Origin: Colias croceus
Lineage: Eukaryota > Arthropoda > Insecta > Lepidoptera > Pieridae
Reading direction: 5' to 3'
NCBI RefSeq assembly: GCF_905220415.1
Contig: NC_059550.1
Location: 8,372,501-8,436,500, forward strand
Length of the DNA stretch: 64,000 nt
The position numbers and the translations under genes were made by a program. This document shows positions 32,819 to 47,800 of the stretch, one piece after another. The notes beneath the pieces are model-generated. The model saw only the letters and a list, made by a program, of their open reading frames with translations. It did not search any database and was not told the DNA's origin. Positions within the stretch are counted from its first letter, which is position 1; every line of letters begins with the position of its first letter.

Positions 32819-35800
32819 GTATGTAAATTAAAAAAGAAAAGAGGTTTGGCCAGTTTTAGTGGAAATATTTGAATAATTAATTAATATTTGATCATGATGT
32901 AATAATATGCATAAGAATTTAACAAATTCATATTTGCTTCATTTACATAAGTTAAATTAAAAAGTTTTGAAGAAGGTTAGTAGAATAAGGAGTGTGTTTA
33001 TACAGTTCAACGACATTACAATTAGTATATACTCTGTAGTGATATCATACTAATAAATAAACCGGACATTTAAAACTTAATATTTTGGAAATTATATACC
33101 TAGGTCCAAATAGATTAAACAAATATTATGAGAACACGCTAAAAGATTCTTTAACTTAGTATTCTAAATGCGAAGTAAATATTGTCGTCGTGTCTATTGT
33201 TAAATTTTCACACTTAAATTAGCGATACATTTGCGAATTAATAAAAAACAGAGATTGTTTGAGGCATTCTAAGGAGGCATTCGATAACTTATAATTAAAA
33301 TCTGGATATGATCATTTGTATGATTTTTCCGTATAACCATTAACAAATATATATCGTGTATATACCTACGTCTTGTTTATCCTTGATAGAGGACAATTTC
33401 AATTTTAATGGCAGATTTCCTTATCATAAAACGATAATTGCTCATTAATCCAACCAATACTATGCGACAACAATAGGTGCTTTACTTGCCCCTATATAGA
33501 ATGTTTTACGCGGAAAAATGGGCGGCAAAATATTGTCTACGAAAATATGCACAATGTCATAGACTAAGTGACCAGTAACACCACTTCCGTAGTTTAACCA
33601 TAGAGCTAGAAAAAGTGCGCGTGTAATGAATATGAATATTCTTTAGAAAATAATATTATATGCTTTTGTTGTTGTATAATATTAATATTATTTCAGCTTA
33701 GTTTTTATGTTTCGTTGCAATATAAGAAATATTTGATTTATTTATTGATGTTTGCATTCGCTCTACCACAATAACTTTTTAAGTATTTTTGTAGAATAAT
33801 TCTTAAGACCAAATCTTGATTCATATAAAAATATAACAAGCTTCCATTAATTAAAACTAGAGGGATGAGGAAATATTATGTATGAATAAAATATAGATCT
33901 GTTTCACCGAGAGATTTTTATTACTATTTTATTGAAAGCGCAATGCTTAATCTATGATACTAAAGAGACAAAAAACTGGCAAAAATAAGTCATGTCGCAA
34001 ATTGTAAAAATATGCTAATATCTTATGAGGAATGAATTATGATGCATTCAATATTAAATTAACAATTAAAATTTACGACTGATTTTAATGCTAGCGAGAA
34101 TTGTTATTAACAAATACCTACTAAACAAATGCCTGAACACGTTTTGTATGCAAGAAATATTCATAAATGTCAATTAAGTATGACATAACTATTTTGATTA
34201 AAATTGATTCCATATGTAAATTTAAAAACGTTAAAGAAAACACAAACCTGTTAAGCCTTTAGATCTAATTTCAGTGCTTTATGAAAGCTTTTATGTAATG
34301 TTACTGTGACGTATTTTATGACTTCTGCTTTTGAAGTTAAGGTGTAATTTTGCTCGATTTCAATAAAGCAGGGAAAGTGTTCTGTGCTGTAATTACTCTC
34401 ACTATCTAGACGGTCATGGTCGTGTTTCAAACAATGGTTAGGCTGTTTATGTACGATACGTTTAGTTTAATTTGCTTTGAGAATAAAAAAAATACGTGTG
34501 TCACTCGGGGACTGCCGCGGTAAAGCTTATTGCATAGCATGCCTTCAAGCCACACCTCCGCCAGTCGGAGTGAGAAGCGTGAGGTTTTTTCGTTACGGAA
34601 TTTCTCGATTCGGTCCCCGCGCTCAAGGCCCGCGATAGAAGTTAAGCAATAGCTTAAAAACATAATTCACTCCAATTTTAAAATTGTGTAATGAAAATGA
34701 AACTTTTTACAAGTGTATTGTGTTTGTGTTTTTTGAATGAAAATTCATAACTCATTTTTCATGTTGTTGCTTATGTGCTATTTAAGCAACGTAAGTATAA
34801 AACAGTAAGCTTTAAAAGACACTATGAACTTGATCTACTGAAATAGTAGAGTTTAGTAAAGTAAAAATAGTAATTGTAGGCTTAAAACGCACTGTATGCG
34901 TAATGAGAACTTCAAGAAAATCCGTATTACGGATATTTGTATAAAAATTATCATAGATAACTTTGAAGAGTTATTCATAAGGTAAATTATAACTTACTAG
35001 CGGTCCGCCCCGGCTTCGCCCGTGGTACATATTTCGCAATAAAAGGTAGCCTATGTTCTTTCTCAGGGTCTAAAGATTGTCTGTTCCAAATTTCATCAAA
35101 ATCGGTTGAGATGTTTAAGCGGGAAAGCGTAACAGACAGACAGACAGACAGACAGAGTTACTTTCGCATTTATAATATGACATAGGGATATAGTTAAGTA
35201 TTATCATCTCTAGATTTTTGACGATTGCAAATAACGACACCAAGTTGATAATTGGACGATAAACAAGGCATAGTTTCTAAGGCTTATGAAATATACAATA
35301 AAAGTTCACAAACGCCCCATTTATAAACAGCCTAATAACGTATGTTGCAAATTATGTAGCGTGGATCGTTAAGCGCTCAAATTTACTTCTGGCTGACAGT
35401 CGCCAACGGAATACAAAAGAATTGATCATTTTGTTGTGGTTAAAAAAAGAAAAGATGTTTCTGATAAAAATCCTGATGATTTCTTGAAAGAAGAAAAATA
35501 GATAACTGTCCTAAATAAAATTATATTCATAACATAATTAACAATGGAACCGATAAATATCCAGTTCTAAAGTGCTTTTATATTAAATTCAAAGCAGTTG
35601 ATTCGTTTTTGTCCGACAAAATATATTTCAGGGAAGTCTTATTTTATGTTTACAAATAATAATACTATATTATGGTAATAAAATAAACAGATTATCGTTT
35701 CACGCTTTCTCCAACGGCTAAAATGTAAATAAACATTTCATATTTATTGTAATTTGTTTCCTTAACATCAATCCTCGTGTTTGCTTTTCTTATGAATTTC

Positions 35801-38800
35801 AAATTGTGTAAAAATAATACGATTGTAGTACAGTAAAGCTTGGTATACAATGGGAAAAGTTATTTTTTTATTTATTTCAAAATCATATTATCTACCTAAT
35901 AATTATGTATCTTCGACAGTTTGGTTAAATATCAATTCATAAATCTGGTAAAAAATCGCCTATTATAGATGGTAGAGCTAAGATCCTCTTTTTAATTTGA
36001 CGTTCCCAAAACGAGAGATGGTAATCAATTAGCATATTATGGGGTCAGAGAACAATTTTTTTATCCAATGGCATTCGTGGTCAAGCTATAATTTCCGGCG
36101 TACAGTTGAAAACTTACACTGATCACCCACATTCAAGAGTCAAGACATATTGACTAGGTATACATTCAAGTGACATGTTCAATTTATTTATGACTAGCTT
36201 TCCGCCCGCGACTTCGCCCGTTTTGTTTAAAACCTAATAAATTATATAAATAAATATTTCAGGACAATTTTCACACACGGCATTTGTGTTATGGAAACCA
36301 GATGGCTGATAAACATACATATATAATTTTAAATAAATATTTCATATAGATAATTAACACCCAGACATAGAACAAACATCTATGTTCATCACACAAATAT
36401 CTGCCCCGATTGGGAATCGAACCCACGCTTGGAAGGTAGAGTCACTACGAACCAAGCCAACCGGTCAGTCATATACTTAAACCTTCCTCTTGAATCACTC
36501 TTCCTATAAAAAAAGCTGCATTGCGTTGCGTAGTCTTAAAGATTTAAGCTTACATAGGGACATAGGGACAGAGAAAGCGAGCTTTTTTATACTATGTATG
36601 TAGTGATGAATGTTGATTACAATAAGTGATACCATGATACATAGAATCAACTTTTCTCCATAATTTTCATTTACGCTATTTTCATTTACGAATTAAAGCT
36701 GAATTCATATGAAGGAAAAAAGTAAATAACTATCAAAGCTTAATGAGTACCAAGCTTTAGATCAGCATTGGCTTGCTATGAAGAATAACACTGGTGTATT
36801 GTTACAAAGTTATATGAAATACAACTTCATAAAAATAAACATATTTGCGTATTAAACCCTGAAAACAATTTCCATTGTAAAATAAACAATCCTTAGAATA
36901 ATGGTATTAAATTACGTATTTATAAATGAGTTAGTAGAAGATATATACCTTCTTCGGGTTAAATGCCGATTTTTTGAATTAAAGCTCTTGTTTTGGTGGG
37001 AAAATTTACGATTTTTACAAAAAATAGCAAATTTACGTATTGCTGCATTATGAAATTCATGTAACTGGCTATTTTTTTAAATTTCAATCAAAATTAGGTT
37101 GTTAGGGAAAAGTGAATAGCTTTTATTTTTTATATAAATTGCTTGATGCTATCTTTGTTCTACATTTATTCAAATTCGTACAACAAGTTTTAATATAATT
37201 TTAATGAACGTATGAAGTCATTACCTCCTACATTCACGTGGTGTCACTCACGCTAGAATAATCAAATATTGAATATTCACAGATAATTTGAATAACGTGA
37301 ACATCACATCACTAGAATAGCAAAAGTTTGTGGAAGTCAAATATTTGTTCCGGATTAATATCGCTTTGAGGAAATGAATTAGTTTATCTATAGGTACAGA
37401 TAATATCACAGATAATAATATAATATGATTCATATTTTCAAGCGTAGTGGACAGGGGAAGCGTGTTCCATCTTAGACCGTATTCAGAAAGAAAGCTGGAA
37501 ATTTATAAGGCGCTTGCCGGCGCTTGTCAGCGCTGGTAACCCGCGCAGGAAAATATACGAACACGCGCCGATAAGATCTGAATGGAAAGCTTCAACACGT
37601 GCTGGTCAGCGCTGGGCGCTGCCATATAAAATGTGTCTTGGTCTGCTTCAACCTGCTTCCTTTGTGTAGAACAAACCAGCGCTGACAAGCGCCGATAAGC
37701 GTTTATAAGTTTTCAGCTTTCTTTCTGAATACGCCCTTAGACACATAGATTGTGATCAAGCGCTTTCCTATTCACAACAAAAAAATAGTTAGTATAAGTA
37801 TGTAAGTATTAATTGTGATTTGATTTAGGAGTATGTATATTCTTTCGATATTTTAACTCTCAGCGAATAAGTAGACAGTATGTTATGTGTTTTCATTTGT
37901 CTAATTGTTTTTTTAATATTTTGGCTCAAAGGACAACTCAAGTAAATGTTCATTTAATTTAATACAATTACAAACAGCTCGTGTGTTTGTGACTAAAAGA
38001 GGAAAATATAGTAAAGAAAATTAAATGTTTTATAATTTTGTCATAAAAATATAGCTTCAGGCTTAATTGTCAGAGACCATACCTGGGTATGATTAGGGAA
38101 TAGGTGAATGAATGGGTTTAAAATGTATTCTTTGGCATTAATACTGTAAGCAGATTTTTTTTAATAAACCTTTATATCTAGAAGTAGTTAAATTAAAATA
38201 TCAAAAAGTATTTGTTGTGATAATGAAGGAAATAAAGGCTCTCTTTTATTGTAGTAAATTTTTTTGTTGAAAGAGGGTTTAACATTTCATTCAGAAAACG
38301 AAACCAGAGACAAAATAACATAGCGTATTTTTAGTATGGTTTTTTTTTATGCTATAGGATAGCAAACGAGCAGACGCGTCGCCTGGTGTTAAGCGATACA
38401 CGCCGCCCATAAGCATCCACTCCACTGGGAAGTGGTTGCTATCCTCAAAGGGAATTGGAAGGATTTAGGTAGAAGGGGCGAGGATGGGAGGGAATGAGGA
38501 TAGGGAAGGAGAACATGGGTAGGGGATGGGAAGGGATGTGGGCCTCCGGACCCCTCACTCACCGTACGGAACGCGACAGTAAACTGTCACTATGGCGCCG
38601 ATATTCGGTGAGGTTGTGGTACCTTCCCCGGTGCGAGCGTGGCCCAATTCGTGCCGAAGCATGCTCGACTCCCACTTTAACATATGGTTACACAAGTTAC
38701 AAAACTGCAAAGTTTCATCAATATCACCTCAGGAGTTTTGGCTTTCTTGACTAAGAACATATATCCCTCCAGCCGACCATTCATTTTTATATTTATATTT

Positions 38801-41800
38801 AAATAAGTATGAAATTATATCCTTAATTATTACTCAATGATTATCTTCCTGATTACCACATGTATTTAAAAAATTCTTTTTCCCGCCTCGAAGGTTTTTG
38901 GCGCGTAATCAACATAATTACTGCATTCTTTGTGAATTGTGTCAAGTATCATGGCTCATTGCGGATTTTAAGGGTCATTATAGCAATATAACCCTGACTT
39001 TACCTTTAATGAAATGAGTAGAAATTCTTAAATCAGTTAATAGTGTGTGAATATATCAAGGATTCATGGGGAATCACAGTTCCACCTTCGCACGTCCTAC
39101 GCACGTTATTTGCGCGTAACTAAATCTGTATTTTATAGTAGGACGCGTGAGAGATTTAATATTTATTTTATTTGCACACTAGCTGTGCCCTGCAGTTTAA
39201 CCGCAGTGCTCCGCTCCTGTTGGTATTAGCGTGATGATATTATATATATTATGTATTAACCTTCCTCGATAAATGGGCTATCTAACCCCGAAATAATTTT
39301 TCATATCGGACTAGTTCCTGAGATTAGCGCGTTTAAACAAACAAAACATTCTCTCATAGTCAAGTCTCATATTTTATTATAAAGCTTTATGCGAAGCTAA
39401 CTGAGAAAACGAAGTTAAATCCTTAAAATATATCGGAAAAAATGAATCATATCTTTTGACAAAACATATTCAAAATCCAAAAAAGGCATATTTTTATGTA
39501 TGAAATGATAATATTTAAATAATTAATGTAATGTACTAACATAGTAATTAAGAAATTACTAACAAGTGGACCTATGTTGTTCTATTAATAAATAAATTAT
39601 TAAATTATTATTATGTTTCTCATCTCCATAATACTCGGGTACCACCAGAAGGACGGTACCCGGTCTTTTGGAAGGCTTACGTGGGGATACGGATCCAACA
39701 CGCAGAGGCCCTTTTGAGAGTTTTAATGTGTTATGGGACACCAGCCGCAGCCTGCCCATGACTGCACTATATAGAGATACAGCCCTGGGCAGTCCGCGGC
39801 CGATGTAGGACTATTACAGCAAATGGAAATAAATGACTGGACTATGGAAGGGGTGCTATGTGGACAGGTTACTGGATCTATAGGAACTATGGCGTCTGCC
39901 TTTCTACAACAAAGTTTGTAAAAATATATTGGCAGACGGTGACTCGCCCTCTCACAGATGGGCCCTCTAAAAAGTCGCTGTAACTTAGCAACAAGAGGGC
40001 AACATGTCGTGAGCAGCTAAGGGTGGAGAGGCGTCCCTGGACTTTAAACGACGATCACGCGCTCCCTGAGGGTCCAGCATCACGTGCCCACTCGCCACTT
40101 ACGCTTCGCATCCACCCTTCGAGCTAAAAGCTCTCGCGACTCCACTCTGGCCGGCCGGTTAAGGCAAGCCAGAGGTGGGGGTCCTGTCCTCGTCAGGCTT
40201 CACTCCGACCGGCCGGTGAAGGCAAGCCGGAGATGAAGACAGGGGCCTCCCCCGGGAGCACTCGGTTCCCGCGGGGTCGCTACTCCCCGACACCCCGCCA
40301 CAAGGTGTCCTGCGGGTTGACTGATTGCACGGGTGGAATATCTATTGTCACGTAGACAACAGATATTCCAACCATGGGCGATGGGGTCGTCACATCACTA
40401 CGCCCTTATTATTATTATTATTATATCTATCATAGTGTACTTAAAGTCAATGTACTTTGTTATCAAATATGTATTCAGAACCAGGTATTTCCAAGCAAAG
40501 ATCATAATATTATATCTAACCGGTTAGCTTCGGACATCGTACTTATAACCTTAATTTGTAGAAAACAGTATAAAATACAGACTGAAGCGTTTTAACTGAC
40601 TTTACAGAACAAAGTTAGAATGGATTTCATTATAGCTGAAGATTTGGTCAATTTATTTGTAAACGTAGATACATAGAGTTTCTATGGTAAAAATAGTCTG
40701 CATTATATTTAACTAGCGGTCCGCCCCGGCTTCGCCCGTGGTACATATTAACGTTTTCTCTACATAAGAACCATCCTCGTACTTCAAGGAATATAATAAA
40801 AAAAGAATTATCGAAATCGGTTCAGCCGTTCTCGAGTTATGGAATTACAACGAAAAGTGGCATTGATTTTTATATATTAGATTAATTAATAGGTATTGGG
40901 TTTCCTATTTGTCGTAAGCGTTATTAAAAATGTAATGTTACCATTCATCACTGACAAGTTTTGATATTCTGGATCACAAATTATTGTCTAGCTTTGATCA
41001 GGAATCGAGATATTAGAATAAAAAACACTCATTAATTTACATATTTTGTGTTTGTTTTTTTATATATTTTAATATTTATAATTAAAAAAATTGTTCATAT
41101 GAAATTGTCTACAATAATACAGTAGTAGACTAGTTACACAAACAAACATACATACAAACCTTTATAAACTCTTTATAATATTAGTATAGATTAATTATTA
41201 TTATATTATATTTTCGTACTAAAAAGCTCATAAATTGTACCACAGTCGGAAATGAAAGGTAAACGGGCACGCTTCGTATATGTTATCTTTTCCTAATAAC
41301 AATCGGGTTATATAACATAACGTAACAGATTATGTCGGTTATGCTTTTATATTATGTGATTTCGAAAAATCGCGCATAACGCCTAATACGCTCTACATAC
41401 AATTTATTACAAATACTGAGTAATAACTCAAACTCAAACTCTATACAATACGTATCTCTATGTCTTTACGTATTATAATATGTATTATGTGACAATGAAA
41501 TAGTTTTTTGAACGGAAACTTCTTTAGTCGCGGTGAAAGTAAAATTTCAAGGTCGCTGACCTGACCGTCACGTCATGGAGTGAGATGATTTTGATATCTT
41601 TGAATTGAATCTTGCCAAAGAAGTTTCACTTCTGACACTTGTGCTCGGCACACACCCTCTTTTTATAAAACTTTTTATCTATACTTTTTAAATAATATAG
41701 AGCTGAAGAGTATATTTGTGTGAATACACTTATCTCATGAACTACTGGACCGATTTCTAAATTTTTTCTTTATTGAAACTAGCTGTGCCTCGCGGTTTTA

Positions 41801-44800
41801 CTCGCATTGCTATTTTTTATTGCCATAGCCTTCTTCGTTAAATTGGCTATCTAACACCGAAATAATTTTTCAAATCGGACCATTCGTTCCTGAGATTATC
41901 GCGTTCAAACAAACAAACAAACTCTTTAGCTTTATAATATTAGTACCTATAGATTAAGTATCACGGGCGAAGCCGGGGCATCTCGCTTGTCATTAGATAT
42001 ACATAAGTATAGTTTGGATAGTTTATTATTTGAATGTTACATAATATGTAAATCTTCTAATCAATGTACCTACTGCGCTAAATTGTAGCGGTTCGAATTG
42101 GGGAGTGCCTGGCGATCTGCACTACAGGCTACGGCCTATCGCAGACACCAGTCCTCTTAGTTTATTTTTACTTGTACTTTTGTTAAATTAGATATAAGTT
42201 TTTTGAGGAAATAAATGATTATTTATTATTATTGTTTTGTGTCTCTATACATACTTTAAAGGTCCATTTGCTCACATGTCATTCCAAAAAATAAGTACCT
42301 ACGCACTTGAATATTACTGTGCCTTAAATAAATAAACTATTCAATCATAACTTCTAAATACTTTTGGATAAATATGAATCTTCACAGTCATGTTATTTTG
42401 TCGATTAGCTTGTTGCTAAGTATACAATATTGTGTAAACTGTGGTATATTTAATATTTTTATAGTCAAGACTCCAGAGATCATCCTGAAAGGTTTTTATA
42501 AAAAGTGCCTGCCCAAGGGTCTGTTACTTACTAAGGACTGCTTAATGAGAATGATTTTAAGCCTAGAATCCTAATATACTCAGTATTATGGATAAAATAT
42601 GTATTACTCGTATATCCTATTTATATAAAAATATAAATAAATTGTTCGTTCCGATATGTTTTGGGCATCGTTTATGGTGCTTAATGGAAGCTCTTTATTT
42701 CAAATCTATATTATTTACTGACCTCAAAAGAACCTGAGGTCAGTGATATTATTAGTATCAATAGGTATTGATATAATAATTTATGAGTTCGTAATAAAAG
42801 TTTCCTCGAAGCAGATAAGTACAGGCACGAAAAAATGTTGACAAAAAAAAAAAATTAAAAAAGAAACACAAATTCCATTTTCAATTAATTCGAACGTTAA
42901 TAATTAATTGTTCCTCATTCAACACGTGACAGCCATACCTATAAGACGTGTATTACGTATTTATTATTATGTTATTATACTCGTATTATTATGGTGGTCC
43001 GCCCAATATGGTTATAATGTCGTCTATTGTGCGAGTCTATTCAAATGATAATTGTGTTTACAAACAGAACACAAGCGAAGATTATTGAATTATTATTTAA
43101 ATTTGTGTATATCCGTCCTTTACAGGGGTGAATAGGATACTTCTATTGTAGTGGTTCTTAGCGTCATAACTCATGACTAAGAAAACGAACGGACGGGAAG
43201 TCATTTAAAAATAATCACCGTGCAGAACTGCATCTGTATTTTATGGAGAGGCTATAAGTAGATAGAGCAATACGTAGTGTATATAGTGTATCTTTCTATT
43301 TATTGGTGAAAACCACAAGAAAATCTATTTGGGTAGTTTTTAAGTTTGTTGCAAACAAATTTTGTTTCATATTATAATACATTGTGTACTAATTTTAGTT
43401 AACTATTTGCACGGTGATACTAATAGCTTAAATAGTTTATTAATCTAATTATGTATTTGAAAAAGCCGTTTTGAATTTCCATATAAATTAGGTATATTAA
43501 TTATTGTTATGCCTCCTCCACACTACTCGCGAAGTTCCTCGGCGAAGTACTCGGCCGAAGTTGACTGAAGTCCGCGGTGCTACACTACACACTCGTTCAA
43601 CTTCGCGAGGAACGCATACGTTCATATTCAGAACGAACTTCAGGTAACTTCGTGCCCTTTGACTCGGACGCAAAAACCGACAACAAACGGAAGTCGGCCG
43701 AGGCGAGGTAAAGTTGGACGAAGTAAGCCGAAGTGCCTCTCTACATTATTCTATTCGTCTAACCTCGTTCAACTTCGCGAGTAGTGTGGAGGAGGCATTA
43801 TAATTGTCCGGCAGACAGTTTGGTGTATTTATATATGCCAATGAACTATGATTGCCCATTGTCATTTATATTTTCGAATATAATAATTAGTTGTGATTGC
43901 GCATGTTTCTTATTTTGTCTGTGTTTTTGTATTAAAAATATTATTTCTAGTTAAATGAGTGAATTCCTTCAAAACAAAATACCAAGCAGGTTAAACTGCA
44001 TAGAAATAACCTTATCATTTAAAAAGCTATGTCCCTTTTAAAACTACGCAACGGATTTTGATGCGGTTTTTTTAATAGATAGAGTGATTCAAGGGGAAGG
44101 TTTTAGTATATAATTGATTAGGTTTTAGACAAAGCGGGCGCGGGCGTTAAATAAATAATTATATTAAGTATGTACAGCGAGAGAAATGATAATCACGCAT
44201 ACAAGGTGAAGCTACTCAAATCGTGATAATGTAAGGTAATTACCGTTTCCAACAAAACGCTCTTATATCTTTGTACAAGTTTTTGTAACCAAGATATTAA
44301 ACGCTTTATAATTCTTTATCTGAAAATAACAACTCTAGCGTCAAGGATATATATTTTTGTGAATGTGAAAAAGAATGTGAAAAATAAACCTTTTCGCTAA
44401 TTACATTTATACTCCAATATGTCTTGTTACCTTTATAGCGTAAGATGTGGCTTTTTATTTCATTTAAGTTCATTTTATGTTTATATTTTACTAGCTTTCC
44501 GCCCGCGGCTTCGTCCGCGCAGTCAAAGAAAAACCCGCATAGTTACCGTTCCCGTGGGGTTTCCGGGATTGCGTCATTTACCTGGGATAAAAAGTAGCCT
44601 ATGTCCTTTCTCGGGTATCAAAATATCTCTATAGCAAATTTCATGAAAATTGGTTCAGTAGTTTAGGCGAGATTGAGTAACAGACAGACAGACAGAGTTA
44701 CTTTCGCATTTATAATATTAAGTATCTATGGATTAAATAATGGGCATTTAAAATACTTATAAACATATAGTTTTTAGTTAATGGTTCTGTCGACAAAATT

Positions 44801-47800
44801 AACTGGGTCGTTTTAGCTAAGTTGCTAGCAAAAAGTTGGTATAATAATTTAACATTTGGTAAAATTTTGCTTTCACTGTTATATAAATAATAAGAAATAA
44901 ACTAAATTCCAACTTTCACGTGATTAAAGATGATCTTTATTTTAACAAAAAACAGGTATCATAATTAAACAACATGTTTTTAAAGTAAATCTAAACCGCC
45001 TAAAAATTGTCAGATATGAACCAAATTTAAATTGGACCAACCGGATGGCACTGGCCTTCAAATAAAGAAAGAATCATCAAAATCGGTTCACCCAGTCGAA
45101 AGTTCTAAAATAACAAACGAAATAAAATACAGTCTAATTGAGATCTCCTTTTTGTCAAGTCGGTCGATTGAAATGTAAGTTTATCAAAAATTTATGAACA
45201 TGGAATTGTGGGTCATTAATCTGACCCCAAGAGAAATAAATTCGCTGGAAAATTAATTTAGAATTCGAAATGAAAAAACAGACGATCTAGGTTTCATAAT
45301 TTTATTATAGTCTTAGTGCTTTTCGTTTCGTCCAAATAATCACTGAGTCTCTAATTTGATTACTCTCACGTGTTTATTTAATCTCGTAGGTAGATTAATC
45401 TGAATTTCGTTTATGTTTCGTCCTGTGACATCGTTTGCTTGGAACAATACCTAATGGCTAATACCTATGTATTCTTCACTATTATCTCTCTCTCTGTACA
45501 TATTATAGGTAAATAAATAATGGTACGTTTTATATTCAATGATAAATAATTGAAAGACGCGAAAATCTCAATTTGTATACGACGTATTTGAGCCTATGTT
45601 TAGGTACTTATATTAGCTATGTGCTTAGAAAACAAAAAAAATATATAAAAAAATGTGTGCGTGTACTAGTGTACACACGTAAGAAGTGAAACTTCTTTAT
45701 GACTTTATTTTTGAATAAATAATTTACTATATGCAACTTTACCGTAATACGTCGAATCACGCGTGGTAGGGATAAGAAAAAGATAGCGCGTAACGGAAAA
45801 ATGTCACGCGTAACGAAAAAATGTTACACTAAATTTTTTTCCAACCCCGATAGAGAAGTTTCACTTCAAAAAAAAATGGAAACGAAGTAGTTGAAAGTAT
45901 AAGCATCGAATGCAATTGAATGCAAAAAGGCACCTTTATACGTTGCATTATATTTCTGTAAAATATAAATAAATGTCATTGTAAATTTTATGTCACGTGC
46001 AAATAATTAAATAAGGCCTCTGTAAAATGTCACTGTCTCTTACACTATACAAGGTTATCAACAATATCCAAAATAAGGTGATTCCGTATGTTATTCACTT
46101 TATAACCCTTAAACCGGGGTTAGCAACTTTCCAAGACCTTATAATAATACTTAAACTGTATGAAGTATATAATTTTATTGAATTGTCTTGCTCTAAGGTT
46201 TTATTATTATTATCATAATTTTTTGACTACAGGCATATAAGCTTCATGAGACTTAGATATTTATATACGGTTTAAATTTTACATTTCATCGTAATATTAC
46301 GCTAATTCTGTAAAATCTAAATTAATTAACTCAACTTCGAACATTAGATATTCTAGATTTGACTTGGCTTTTCGTAAAACTATAAAATCGATTGTTCTTC
46401 GAAAACAAAGGTTCGGTTACTACCTATTACGTTATAATATTATTGTACAAACGTTAAAAAAGCCATTTCTCCACCAGTAATAAATCATCAGAAAAATTCA
46501 GATACTTCTACAGAACATAAACCCAAAATTTAACAAATTATTTTAACGTTCGTTTCTAGTAATCGTAAATAAATAAAAATTTCGATTCTTTTTTTTTGCC
46601 CTAACCATCGAAGTGAATAAAAAAGTGAAGAAAAATGGAAGCATTTTTATCAAACGCGCATAATTTTACATGCTATTTTGATAGGCTCAAATAAAAACAT
46701 TTATAGAACAATGAAGGTCAGTAATGGTTTTCATTCCCACGGCACTGAATAAACTTGATTGATGCTAAAACAATAGAATTGCGTAGATTTTGTATGTTAG
46801 TATACTTAAAATATTTTTATGCAACAGGGAAACATTTTTAAAGGCATTTTTTGCAAAAAAAATAAACGAATTATTTTTAATTAAAATAACACAAATTAGT
46901 CTAAAGACATTAAAAAATATCTAATACAACAAAATACCAATAAAACAATCACACAATACAAATAAAACGCTGAGCAAATCAATCAGTCATCACTTGGCAT
47001 TTTGCCGCCAAAACACACCATAACTTTTGATTACGTTGACCTTGGTGACGTTTAGCCGCACAGACGCAGAATAATTCTCACATCATTACCCCAGATTATA
47101 AAATTATAGGTCTGTGCCGTGTTTGACATTTGAGGTCCACAGATAATTCTAGAATCTAGAATTAGAAATAAATCGCATTTGTTTACGTAATAAATCGTAA
47201 TTAATTTTCTTTTAATATTTTTTGTAAAACAGTAAATGATTTACTATTGATATTTGGGGCATTTCACATATAAATTCGAAATTCGAAATATGAAGATAAA
47301 AAGTTTATTTAATGGGGTATATTATTCAGTCATCAATTTATTAAAAAAATACTCTTCTTATATCTGATAGGATAGGTAATTATTACATTCGAAGTCGCCC
47401 ATACCTCGCGCTTACTGACATATTCAAAGACCTGCATTTTGAAAACTAAGCTTCTATAAATGCAAAATTTTTTCGTATACATACCGAGGATATAATATGT
47501 ACAGGTGTAACATACTAAAATATAACCGAAATCTGAAACCTGACCCTGAAATCTGTATCCACTTCGCGTGAAATGCCCCATTTATAAAATAAAAACGATT
47601 GATTGTATCTTACAACACTTTAATCAAAGATTAAATTAAACAGGGTGTTTTCATAATTCCGTATCGATGTTTATAAGGATAAAAGAAGATAATTAATATT
47701 AGAATTACCTAATTGAAAATGTACTGTCAATTATCTTTCTATTTTTAGCGTATTGATGAAAAAAAATCAGATAAATAAACACAGGCGCGTAGAGAGTAAA

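Noticed and set aside
42717..42744. ACTGACCTCA ... TGAGGTCAGT inverted repeat resembling nuclear-receptor half-sites
   Set aside because: The 8-base spacer and intronic position give no support beyond a chance 10-bp palindrome.
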